From Streptomyces glomeratus (GTDB lineage Bacteria > Actinomycetota > Actinomycetes > Streptomycetales > Streptomycetaceae), in contig NZ_JAKEEB010000018.1 of assembly GCF_021462825.1 (NCBI RefSeq), positions 62,001 to 126,000 of the forward strand: a DNA stretch of 64,000 nt. The letters run 5' to 3'. The stretch's first letter is position 1; each line of letters opens with the position of its first letter. Shown here piece by piece: positions 52,916-60,489 of this stretch. Position numbers and translations under genes: made by a program. The notes beneath the pieces were generated by a model. That model was not told where the DNA came from, made no database searches, and worked only from the letters and a program-made list of their open reading frames with translations.

Positions 52916-53116
52916 TCAGCTGGATGCGTGCCGCGTGAGGGAGGCGGACTCCTCGGTAGCGGCCCAGGAGGCGAGCAGGCGTAGGGCTTCTTCGGAGGGG
53001 GAGCCGGGTTCGGCGCTGTAGACGGTCAGGGTCAGGCCGGGTTCGGCGGCCATCTCGAGGCCCTCGTATGCGAGGTTCGGTTCGCCGACGGCCTGGTGGG
53101 TGGAAGCGAACGGCAC
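52916..53116 (-). pseudogene. MmyB-type HTH regulator, C-terminal relic
   Basis: About 66 codons matching the extreme C-terminus of XRE-type regulators with an MmyB ligand-binding domain: 'HQAVGEPNLAYEGLEMAAEP', 'GLTLTVYSAEPGSPSEEALR' and 'LLASWAATEE'. The HTH and most of the PAS-like ligand domain are missing. It is the third truncated gene in a row. Confidence 0.7.
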
Positions 53117-53267
53117 ACCGAGCCCGCCGATTCGTTACGGCACGGGAGGTACCGACGGCCGGGGTTCTTTGTGATCCTCGGAATCCGTTGGGGACAAGCG
53201 AGTTGACCTCGCGTCTGCTCCGGCCGCTCGGCCGGAGGCTGTGTCCCCCTCCATGAAAGGACCGGCC

Positions 53268-54179
53268 GTGGCGAAGAAGGCACGGAGTCTCGGGGCGAGA
53301 CGCGCGTTGGCATTCAGTGCGGCAGTGATGAGCGGCGTCGCCGCCCTGGCGGGCCCGGGCGCCGGTCCGGCGACTGCGTCCGCCTCCGGCGCGCAGCACC
53401 CGGAATACGTCGCCCTCGGTGACTCCTACGCGTCGGCACCGGTGATCCCCGACGAGGTCGATGCCAACTGCAAGCGGTCGGACCACAATTACCCCTCCCT
53501 CGTGGCGGCGTACGCGCGGGCAGGGCTGAGGGACGTGACCCGTTCCGGGGCCACCACCGCCGAGATGACGGCCCCTCAGGGCACGGCCCCTGCCCAGTTC
53601 GCCGCTCTCGGCCGGAGGACGGACCTGGTGACCGTCAGCATCGGCGGCAACGACGTCGGCTTCACCACCGTCCTCGGTACCTGTGCCCGCCTCACAGCAT
53701 CCGATCCCACCGGCGCCCCGTGCCGGGCCTTCTTCACCGACGGCGGACATGACCGGCTCACGGAGACGGTCGAGCGGACGGCACCGAAGATCGCCGGGGT
53801 GATCCGCGGCGTCCGGCAGCGGTCCCCGCACGCCCGGATCCTGGTGGTGGGCTACCCCGATCTGTTCCCGGAGAACGGTGTCGGCTGTACGAGCGACTCC
53901 GTCCCGTTCGCCGCGGGGGACTTCCCCTATCTGCGGGACAAGGAGAAGGAACTCAACAGGATGCTGGCCGGGGAGGCGTACCGGCACGGAGCGGGGTACG
54001 TCGACACCTACGCACCCACCATCGGGCACGACCTGTGCCGGCCGACCGGGCAGCGCTGGATCGAGACCCTGTCCCCGGCCACGCCCGCCGCGCCCCTGCA
54101 CCCGAACGCCGAGGGTGAGCAGGCGATGGCGGCGGCCGTCGAGCACGCCCTCGTCTGTCACCGGCCGCGGCACAGGTGA
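53268..54179 (+). CDS. Secreted SGNH/GDSL lipase
   Basis: A 303-residue exported esterase of the SGNH hydrolase group. The signal peptide is 'ALAFSAAVMSGVAALAGPGA' (cleavage near residue 40). Block I is 'YVALGDSYASAPVIP' with the nucleophilic Ser, block III 'VSIGGNDVGFTTVLGTC', and block V 'APLHPNAEGEQAMA' with the catalytic His. Paired cysteines resemble the S. coelicolor/S. rimosus lipases. GTG 53268 is chosen because AAAGGA lies about 7 bases upstream; ATG 53253 is the alternative. Confidence 0.88.
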   Translation: MAKKARSLGARRALAFSAAVMSGVAALAGPGAGPATASASGAQHPEYVALGDSYASAPVIPDEVDANCKRSDHNYPSLVAAYARAGLRDVTRSGATTAEMTAPQGTAPAQFAALGRRTDLVTVSIGGNDVGFTTVLGTCARLTASDPTGAPCRAFFTDGGHDRLTETVERTAPKIAGVIRGVRQRSPHARILVVGYPDLFPENGVGCTSDSVPFAAGDFPYLRDKEKELNRMLAGEAYRHGAGYVDTYAPTIGHDLCRPTGQRWIETLSPATPAAPLHPNAEGEQAMAAAVEHALVCHRPRHR

Positions 54180-54297
54180 CACGGCCGCCGGCCTGCCGCC
54201 GGAGGTCGTGAGCGCGGCGGCCGACCGCACCCGCGCCCGCCCGTGCACCGCCTGCGGGCGGGCCCTTTCCCGAGCCCCGCGTACGTCGGCTCACGGT

Positions 54298-55188
54298 TCA
54301 GGGGCGGGCACTGCCGCTGTCATGCGGCGCGGCGCCGGTGAGGCCCACCGGGTTACCAGAGGGGATGAGTCCGGACGCCACCACCTTCCGGGCCCACGGA
54401 GCCAGCAGCTCGGCCAGTCGTACGGTGGCGTCGCGGCCCAGGGCCCGCCAGGGCCCCTCGGCGGCCGCGTCGGTCGCCTCCTCGATCGCACGGCGCTCGG
54501 CCGCTCCCGGGGCGGTCAGCCGCCCGCTGCCGTCGATCCACCCCCGGGCCCGCAGCTCGGCCTCGGTGCCGTACCAGGTGGCGGTGTCCCACTTCCGGCT
54601 CTCGCGCAGCAACGCGCCGTCGGACTCTCCCGCGGCGGCCTTGAGGACGAGCGCCTCGACCGGCCCGACACCGCGGCTCAGCAGGACGGCGACATGCCCG
54701 TCACCACGGTGTTCGCGCAGCGTGGTGACGGCCTGCCACAGCCGCAGATGCGGCTCGGCCGGGCGCTCGAGGGCCTGGTTGGCGGCGCCGAGCACCCGCC
54801 CCGCGGTGTCGGCCGCTTCGGCAGCGGCCCAGGCGAGGTCCGCCGCCTCCGCCATCAGGGCACTGCGCAGGGCGTCCTCCCCGTACAACCGCCGCATGGC
54901 GAGATCGACCGCCCGCTGTCGCGCGCCGAGGACGTCCTCCACCGTCGCGTACCGCCAGGCGTCCGGCAGTGCCCGCGTCACCCGGCTGGGGTGGAACACA
55001 TAGAAGCAGCTGGTCACCACCGCCGGCGGCACCTGCCCCAAGGGAGCGGCGCGCAGGGCGAAGTACCCCATCCAGAAGCCGCGCATGCCGATCTCGTCGG
55101 CCGCCTGCCGTGCCTCCGGAGTGAAGTACACGAGGTCGTGCACGGGCTCGGCGAGCTCCCACATCGACCGGGCTGCGACATCACTCAC
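54298..55188 (-). CDS. SCO6745-family protein
   Basis: A 296-residue protein matching the actinobacterial SCO6745 family of helical proteins: 'RSMWELAEPVHDLVYFTPEA', 'GFWMGYFALRAAPLGQVPPA' and 'VVTSCFYVFHPSRVTRALPD'. The C-terminal part resembles a winged helix-turn-helix ('RKWDTATWYGTEAELRARGW'), so it may bind DNA. GTG 55188 with GAGGGGG just upstream. Two inverted-repeat sites lie immediately 5' of the gene and could be its own operators. Confidence 0.85.
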   Translation of the reverse strand: MSDVAARSMWELAEPVHDLVYFTPEARQAADEIGMRGFWMGYFALRAAPLGQVPPAVVTSCFYVFHPSRVTRALPDAWRYATVEDVLGARQRAVDLAMRRLYGEDALRSALMAEAADLAWAAAEAADTAGRVLGAANQALERPAEPHLRLWQAVTTLREHRGDGHVAVLLSRGVGPVEALVLKAAAGESDGALLRESRKWDTATWYGTEAELRARGWIDGSGRLTAPGAAERRAIEEATDAAAEGPWRALGRDATVRLAELLAPWARKVVASGLIPSGNPVGLTGAAPHDSGSARP

Positions 55189-55225
55189 TGTGCCCCCTCG
55201 TCCGCGGTCCCCGGCGCCGTACCGG

Positions 55226-55268
55226 TCATGACCGCTGTCATAGCACATGTTCATGACGGCTGTCATAG
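55226..55268. promoter_or_regulatory. Paired inverted-repeat operators upstream of the SCO6745-family gene
   Basis: TCATGACCGCTGTCATAG (55226-55243) and TCATGACGGCTGTCATAG (55251-55268) differ at one base. Each is an inverted repeat ATGAC-N4-GTCAT. The centre-to-centre distance is 25 bp. They begin 38 bp upstream of the minus-strand start codon, typical of an autorepressor. Confidence 0.7.
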
Positions 55269-55377
55269 AGACCTCGCGACCTGAACCGCGACAGGGGGGC
55301 GGGTGCGGTTTGAAGACCGCGCCGGAGGTCACCCGGTGTAGTGCACCGGTAGTCGACGCGACCTGGAGTGAGCAAAG

Positions 55378-55551
55378 GTGGCTGGAGAGCAGAAGGCCAA
55401 GGCGAAGATGGAACAGGCCAAGGGCAAGGCCAAGGAGACGGTCGGGCGCGCGGTCGGGAACGAGAGGCTGACGGCCGAGGGTCAGGCAGAGAAGTCCAAG
55501 GGTGACGCACGCCAGGCGAAGGAGAAGACCAAGGACACCTTCAAGCGCTGA
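55378..55551 (+). CDS. CsbD-family stress protein
   Basis: A 57-residue highly charged helical protein, too short for most ORF cut-offs. It begins at GTG 55378 (GGAG 9 bases upstream) and contains 'AKMEQAKGKAKETVGRAVGN' and 'KSKGDARQAKEKTKDTFKR', the CsbD repeat pattern. CsbD proteins are induced by the general stress sigma factor; their role is unknown. A strong terminator follows. An inverted repeat CCGGTG-TAGTG-CACCGG (55333-55349) lies 29 bp upstream. Confidence 0.88.
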   Translation: MAGEQKAKAKMEQAKGKAKETVGRAVGNERLTAEGQAEKSKGDARQAKEKTKDTFKR

Positions 55552-55566
55552 CCCGTCAGACTCCCT

Positions 55567-55598
55567 CAGTAGGGCCCCACTCGCAAGGGGCCCTACTG
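55567..55598. terminator. Terminator of the CsbD gene
   Basis: CAGTAGGGCCCC (55567-55578) and GGGGCCCTACTG (55587-55598) form a perfect 12-bp stem with loop ACTCGCAA, followed by CTTGCG. A strong intrinsic terminator. Confidence 0.85.
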
Positions 55599-55733
55599 CT
55601 TGCGCTGGGCCGGATTCCTGGCCTCCCGAGGAGAACGGCAGACGGCGCCGTGCCGCCGTCCGATGACCATGTCGGCGGTCGACAGGGCTATGGTGCTCAT
55701 GCGCAGACCGGAACGAGAGCTGAGAGGTGGAGC

Positions 55734-56087
55734 GTGGACGTCTCACTCGGTGGGCTCCCCGCCGCGCCACCGCGCCATGGCGCCCGGCTCGAGGCGCATC
55801 CGCTGTCGGAACGTCCCGGTGTGCGGGTCGTCGGAGAAGTCACCCTCGACACACGACGCGCCTGGCAGGAAGCGCTCGGCCGGCTGGCGCAGCACGGTGG
55901 AACGCCCCTCCATGTGGAGCTTTCCGAGGTGGCGTTCATCGACGTGGCAGGAGTGACGGACCTGGTGACGGCTGTGCGGTCACTGCCCAAGGGACAGCGC
56001 CTCGTGGTCCACCGGCCGCCGCCGCAGATGGCACGCGTACTGGACATCTTCTGGCCCGGAGAGGGCAGGATCGAGGTGGCACCGTGA
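55734..56087 (+). CDS. STAS-domain anti-anti-sigma factor-like protein
   Basis: A 117-residue STAS domain: 'VRVVGEVTLDTRRAWQEALG', then the phosphorylation-loop region 'VELSEVAFIDVAGVTDLVTA', where the canonical Asp-Ser is replaced by Asp-Val-Ala, so the usual phosphoserine may be absent. GTG 55734 follows GAGGTGGAG. Its stop overlaps the start of the MEDS-kinase gene (GTGA), so they are translated together and likely interact. Confidence 0.85.
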   Translation: MDVSLGGLPAAPPRHGARLEAHPLSERPGVRVVGEVTLDTRRAWQEALGRLAQHGGTPLHVELSEVAFIDVAGVTDLVTAVRSLPKGQRLVVHRPPPQMARVLDIFWPGEGRIEVAP

Positions 56088-57019
56088 CCGACACGGTCAC
56101 CACACGGGAAGCGTTCGTCCACCCGGCTCTTTTCTACCGCGGCGCCCAGCAGTACGTGGCAGGTACGGTCCCTTTCGTTCTGGCCGGTCTCGCCGCGGGC
56201 GAGCCGGTCGCGGTGGCCGCTCCGCCGGACCGCCTGCAGCTGATCAGGGACGGCCTCGGCGCGCGCGCCGACGAGGTGCGCTTCGTGGACATGACGGAGG
56301 CCGGCCGCAACCCGGGACGCATCATTCCGGCAGTGCTGCGTGGATTCGCCGACGCCCACCGCGACGGGCGGGTGCGGATCATCGGTGAACCGATCTGGCC
56401 CGGCCGTACCCCGGTCGAGTATCCGGCGTGTGTGCAGCACGAGGCGCTGATCAACGCGGCGTTCACCGGACGCGAGGTGACGATCCTGTGCCCGTACGAC
56501 GCCGCCGCGCTGGAAGGCGGTGTACTCGACGACGCGTGGGCCACCCACCCGGTGGTGATCGACGAGGACGGCGAGACGGCTTCCGCTCTCTACGACCCGG
56601 AGGCGGCCGTCGCCCGCTACAACGAGGCCCTCTCGGTGCCGCCGGGCGCCGAAACGTTCTTCTTCCAGGGCAGCGGGCAGCTGTCCGAGGCCCGCGAGTT
56701 CGCCGTGGGGCACGGCGAACGGATGGGCCTGTCCGGCCCCGCACTGGAGGATCTGGCACTCGCGGTGGCGGAGCTGACCACCAACAGCGTCATCCACGGT
56801 GCCGGCGGGGGAACCCTGGGGATCTGGCCGGAGGGCGAGTACGTCGTCTGCCAGGTGCACGACGCCGGCCGGCTGATGGATCCCCTGGCCGGCCGACGCC
56901 CCCAGACGCCCACCCGGCCCGGCGGGCGGGGGCTGCTGCTGGTCAATCACGTCGCCGATCTCGTCCGTACGCACACCGGCGATCCCGGCACCACCATCCG
57001 CTTCTACCTCGCCCGCTGA
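56084..57019 (+). CDS. MEDS-domain sensor with RsbW-like ATPase
   Basis: A 311-residue protein. The first 170 residues are a MEDS (MEthanogen/methylotroph DcmR Sensory) domain: 'FVHPALFYRGAQQYVAGTVP', 'FVLAGLAAGEPVAVAAPPDR' and 'RIIGEPIWPGRTPVEYPACV'. The C-terminal part is a HATPase_c with N-box 'LAVAELTTNSVIHGAGG' and G-box 'GGRGLLLVNHVADLV'. This fusion is common in Streptomyces and acts in sigma-factor control or two-component-like signalling. It overlaps the STAS gene by four bases. Confidence 0.9.
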   Translation: MTDTVTTREAFVHPALFYRGAQQYVAGTVPFVLAGLAAGEPVAVAAPPDRLQLIRDGLGARADEVRFVDMTEAGRNPGRIIPAVLRGFADAHRDGRVRIIGEPIWPGRTPVEYPACVQHEALINAAFTGREVTILCPYDAAALEGGVLDDAWATHPVVIDEDGETASALYDPEAAVARYNEALSVPPGAETFFFQGSGQLSEAREFAVGHGERMGLSGPALEDLALAVAELTTNSVIHGAGGGTLGIWPEGEYVVCQVHDAGRLMDPLAGRRPQTPTRPGGRGLLLVNHVADLVRTHTGDPGTTIRFYLAR

Positions 57020-57152
57020 CGCCGTTTCCGAGGAGCTCCCGGCCGTCGCCGGGCCACGGTTCAGGAAACCTCCGGGCCGGCGGCCTCCTGTCGTTCCCGT
57101 GCCGCTCGTCGTTGATGCGCTGCTCGTCGGGCCGTCCCGGCTATTCGGTGAC

Positions 57153-57605
57153 TCAGCGGTCGTCGTCGCGGCGTAGCGGCCCCCAGGAGCCGACCTGGCG
57201 GTCGACCTCGGTCTGCGCCTGTCTGATCACCGTGTCGTCGACCCAGCCGACGGGCTCCACGTCCGCCACCAGCGGCTCGTTGTCGGGTCCTCGCCCCTCC
57301 ACCCGGCCCCGCAGGACCCAGGGGCGCACCCCCTCACCCTTCTCCCGGGGCAGGTGCGAGTAGTCGTGCAGCCGCCGGGCCACCCAGAGTTCGACAGGCC
57401 GGTCTCCCCACCAGGGCTCGACCCCGAGGGGATTCGCCGACAGGCCCGGCATACGGACGCCGGTGAGGTCGTCTCTGCTGCCGGCGGCACGGAGGTCGGC
57501 GTGTGGGCCGTGCGACCAGCGCACGTAGAGGTCGGAATGCCGTTCCACAAGGGCACCCAGTTCGCCGAGGGTCCGCAGGACGGGCAGCTCGTCCGTGTCG
57601 GTCAT
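57153..57605 (-). CDS. DUF6098-like hypothetical protein
   Basis: A 150-residue protein, ATG with GAGGAGG upstream. Conserved-looking blocks are 'HSDLYVRWSHGPHADLRAAG', 'SRDDLTGVRMPGLSANPLGV' and 'EPWWGDRPVELWVARRLHDY', which I associate with the actinobacterial DUF6098 family. Trp-rich and soluble. Function unknown; the family name is from memory and uncertain. Confidence 0.78.
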   Translation of the reverse strand: MTDTDELPVLRTLGELGALVERHSDLYVRWSHGPHADLRAAGSRDDLTGVRMPGLSANPLGVEPWWGDRPVELWVARRLHDYSHLPREKGEGVRPWVLRGRVEGRGPDNEPLVADVEPVGWVDDTVIRQAQTEVDRQVGSWGPLRRDDDR

Positions 57606-58055
57606 ACGCCTGGTCCTCCTCTCGCTCGCCCTCGCCTCGTCCTCTCCGGGAGGTCTGCGGCCACCGGGTTCGGCGCGATCACCGGCGTTTCCCACGGGTA
57701 CCCAGCTGCGCAGGGGACATCCGTGCGCCCCAGCGGTCCTGGTGACGCCTGCGACATCTGCATCCCGCAGGTCGGCAGGCCCGCCCGGACGAGCGGACGG
57801 GGGCCGGGCACCCGCCGGAGTCCTGCCGAGGCCCGTCGTAGGTCACCGGGGTCCTTCGCAGTCCCGCGAGCGGACGGCGCCCTCGCGGGGGAAGCGAACG
57901 CTCCGGGGCAGGCTGCCGCCTCCGTAACGCAAAGTGACGCAACCAATCACCCGTTCGATTCGTATAAGTGGGTGGAGGCACAGCGGCCCGGCAGACGGCG
58001 GTCACGCCGGAGCGTCACCGTCCGCTGCCGAGGAAGCACCGAACAAGGAGAGACG
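57606..58055. promoter_or_regulatory. 450-bp region upstream of the graspetide genes with promoter and paired ACGCAA sites
   Basis: No gene is supported. Near the tgmA end, TATAAG (57963-57968) is a good -10 hexamer 88 bp before the tgmA ATG. ACGCAA occurs twice with a 10-bp period (57927-57932 and 57937-57942), on the same face of the helix and around the -35 position, suggesting an activator site. Confidence 0.5.
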
Positions 58056-58247
58056 ATGCGACCGTTCGCGCTGGACTACGCTCGCCCGGCCGAGGAGTGG
58101 GAGGTCAGCACTCCGTACAGCTACGACTCCGCACTGCAGTTGAACGTCCTCCCCGACGGACGGATCGCCGCCCACGACTACGCGGTGTTGCGGGAATGGG
58201 GGGCCACGACCTCGACGGCGGGCTCGAAGACCCACTTCGACGACTGA
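58056..58247 (+). CDS. tgmA: ATP-grasp-modified RiPP precursor (graspetide)
   Basis: A 63-residue precursor peptide of the TgmA class. The leader 'MRPFALDYARPAEEWEVSTP' and 'YSYDSALQLNVLPDGR' are the conserved recognition part. The C-terminal core 'REWGATTSTAGSKTHFDD' offers Thr/Ser/Lys donors (Thr51, Thr52, Ser53, Thr54, Ser57, Lys58, Thr59) and terminal Asp62-Asp63 acceptors for omega-ester or omega-amide rings. AAGGAG lies 5 bases before ATG 58056. The modifying enzyme gene follows after 16 bp. Confidence 0.88.
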   Translation: MRPFALDYARPAEEWEVSTPYSYDSALQLNVLPDGRIAAHDYAVLREWGATTSTAGSKTHFDD

Positions 58248-58263
58248 TCGCGGGACTTCGACG

Positions 58264-59238
58264 ATGACCGTGCTGATCCTCACCTGTGAACAGGATGTGA
58301 CGGCGGACATGGTGGTGGCCGAGTTGCACGGAGCCGGTGTGCCGGTGGTCCGGCTCGACCCCGCGGACCTCCCGGGCGCCGTCGCCATCTCGGGGGAGTA
58401 CGTGCACGGCGCGTTCCAGGGGCACCTCTCCGTCGGCGGCCGTCTGGTGAGCACGAGCGGGCTGCGATCCATCTGGGTGCGCAGACCCGGAGTCCCGGCC
58501 GCGCGGGCCGCCGAGCCGTCGGCCTGGCTGACCGAGGAGGCCTCACAGGCCCTGTACGGGATGCTGAACGGCACCGGCGCACGCTGGATGAACCGCCCCG
58601 ACGCGGCCCTCCGGGCCCGTCACAAGCCCTGGCAGCTCCATCTCGCCCAGCGGACCGGATTCCCGGTACCGGCAACCTTGATCACGACCTTTCCGCAGGC
58701 CGCCCGCGACTTCGCCGAGCGTTTCCCCGACCTGGTGGTCAAACCCGTCTCCGGAACGCACCCGCAGGACCCTCCCCGGGCGGTACCCACCAGCCGCATC
58801 GCCCCGGACGCCGACTTCGCCGCCGTGGCCTTCGGCCCGACGCTGTTCCAGCGGCGGATCGCCAAGCGCGCCGACATCCGCCTCACCGCCGTCGGCGACC
58901 GGCTGCTGGCGGCGCGCAAACCGGCCGCCGCGGACGCCGACGAAGTGGACGTCCGGTTCGCCCCCTCCCCCGGCCCCTGGCAGCCCGCCGACGTCCCGCC
59001 GCGCATCGCGCGGTCCGTGCACGACTTTCTTCGGCGGGCCGAACTGGCCTATGGCGCCTTCGACTTCGCGGAGGACGCCGACGGGATCTGGTGGTTCCTG
59101 GAGTGCAACCAGTCCGGACAGTTCGGGTTCGTGGAGCTGGACACCGGCCAGCCCATCGCCCGCGCCCTCGCCCACTGGCTGGCGCGCGATGAAGCGGAAT
59201 CGGAGCAAGCCGCCCCCTCCCCCGCCCCGGCACACTGA
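58264..59238 (+). CDS. tgmB: ATP-grasp ligase, graspetide maturase
   Basis: A 324-residue ATP-grasp enzyme that activates acidic side chains of the precursor by phosphorylation and closes ester or amide macrocycles. It starts 'MTVLILTCEQDVTADMVVAE'. The grasp core includes 'WQLHLAQRTGFPVPATLITT', 'FPDLVVKPVSGTHPQD' (ATP-binding Lys) and the metal site 'WWFLECNQSGQFGFVELD' (E-x-N). The length is normal for TgmB. The operon with tgmA is clear (16-bp gap). No methyltransferase, protease or transporter gene is linked. Confidence 0.92.
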   Translation: MTVLILTCEQDVTADMVVAELHGAGVPVVRLDPADLPGAVAISGEYVHGAFQGHLSVGGRLVSTSGLRSIWVRRPGVPAARAAEPSAWLTEEASQALYGMLNGTGARWMNRPDAALRARHKPWQLHLAQRTGFPVPATLITTFPQAARDFAERFPDLVVKPVSGTHPQDPPRAVPTSRIAPDADFAAVAFGPTLFQRRIAKRADIRLTAVGDRLLAARKPAAADADEVDVRFAPSPGPWQPADVPPRIARSVHDFLRRAELAYGAFDFAEDADGIWWFLECNQSGQFGFVELDTGQPIARALAHWLARDEAESEQAAPSPAPAH

Positions 59239-59377
59239 CCCCGCCGCGCCGAGGTAGGCGGATCGCCGTCTTGTGAGCGCGACGGCACGATGGAACGCTT
59301 CCCCTCCGCCGGTGCGGCGCCGGACGCCGGGCCGGAACGACCGGACCGCGAGGAGGACGAGGAGGGGGAGCGGGCGG

Positions 59378-60337
59378 ATGGAGCTGGAGCTTCGGCATCT
59401 GCGTGTGCTGTGCGCGATCGCCGACGCGGGGAGCGTGGGCCGGGCAGCGTCGGAGCTGGGATACTCCCAGCCGGCCCTGAGCACCCAGCTCCGGCGCATC
59501 GAGCGCTTCTTCGGCAAGCCGCTTTTCGAGCGCGGAGTGTCGGGCGCGACGCTGACACCGTACGGCCTCGAGGTCGTGGCCGAGGCACGGGATGTCCTGG
59601 CACGCGCGGCGGCGATCGGGCAGCGGCGGACGGCCGACGCCGCCGAAGCGCACCGGACACTGCGCCTGGCCGCGACCAACTCGCCGATCCTGTCCGGCAT
59701 GGTGGCCCGGGTACGCGGCAGACTGCCGGAGGTGTCGCTCACGGTGAGCAGCGTGTACGCCTCCTCGGAGATCGTCGAGCTCCTGGAGAGAGGCGAGATG
59801 GACGCGGCGGTCGCCGCGGACTACCCCGGCCGGGAACTGCGCCACTCCGCCTCGCTGGCACACCGCGGGATCGTCACCGAGCCCACGTTCGTGGCCCTGC
59901 CGGCCCGTCACCGGCTCAGACACCGCACTCAGATCGCGCTCGGCGACCTCGCCGAGGACGCCTGGTTCGTGACACCCGACGACGGGGCCGGCTGGCCCGG
60001 CGTCTTCTACGCGGCATGCGAGGCGGCCGGCTTCTCGCCGGTGGCGGTGCACGCATTCCTCGGTGACCGGCAGCAGCTGCTGAACATGATCGCCGACGGC
60101 CTCGGGGTGTCCCTGGTGCAGGCCACACTCCGGCCGGTCCCGGGCGTGCTGATCAGACCGCTGAGCGGCACGCCGTTGTGGTGCCGCTATGTGCTGGCCT
60201 GGCGGCGCGACACGGTTCCCGGCGAGATGGCGGAGACGCTGTTCTCCTCCGCCACGGCTGCGTACCGCGATCTCGTCGGTCAGTCACCGCACTTGAGGGC
60301 CTGGGCCGCGAGGACATGGAGCGTGGCCGGACGGTAG
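59378..60337 (+). CDS. LysR-family transcriptional regulator
   Basis: A 319-residue LysR regulator. The N-terminal wHTH is 'LRHLRVLCAIADAGSVGRAA' and 'ELGYSQPALSTQLRRIERFF'; the effector domain runs from about residue 90 ('LRLAATNSPILSGMVARVRG') to the end. ATG 59378 follows GGAGGGGG at 8-9 bases. It lies 139 bp after tgmB and 152 bp before the collagenase gene on the same strand, so it could control either. Intact, unlike the LysR relic at the left end. Confidence 0.9.
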   Translation: MELELRHLRVLCAIADAGSVGRAASELGYSQPALSTQLRRIERFFGKPLFERGVSGATLTPYGLEVVAEARDVLARAAAIGQRRTADAAEAHRTLRLAATNSPILSGMVARVRGRLPEVSLTVSSVYASSEIVELLERGEMDAAVAADYPGRELRHSASLAHRGIVTEPTFVALPARHRLRHRTQIALGDLAEDAWFVTPDDGAGWPGVFYAACEAAGFSPVAVHAFLGDRQQLLNMIADGLGVSLVQATLRPVPGVLIRPLSGTPLWCRYVLAWRRDTVPGEMAETLFSSATAAYRDLVGQSPHLRAWAARTWSVAGR

Positions 60338-60416
60338 AGCGGACAACGGCGGTGGCCTGCACACGTGTTATGGGACATCAGTGCAATGTGCTATGTCACA
60401 CGCCATTGTCGGTGGA

Positions 60417-60433
60417 CTGTCGCACTGCGACAG
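60417..60433. promoter_or_regulatory. 17-bp palindrome upstream of the collagenase gene
   Basis: CTGTCGCACTGCGACAG is a perfect odd palindrome (8-bp arms, central C), ending 56 bp before the collagenase ATG. It overlaps a second symmetry CACTG-CGA-CAGTG. Probable operator. Confidence 0.5.
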
Positions 60434-60489
60434 TGCCTCTCACGCCTCATCACCGATTCCGAGACGCATCTATCCGTGAAGGAGTCCGG

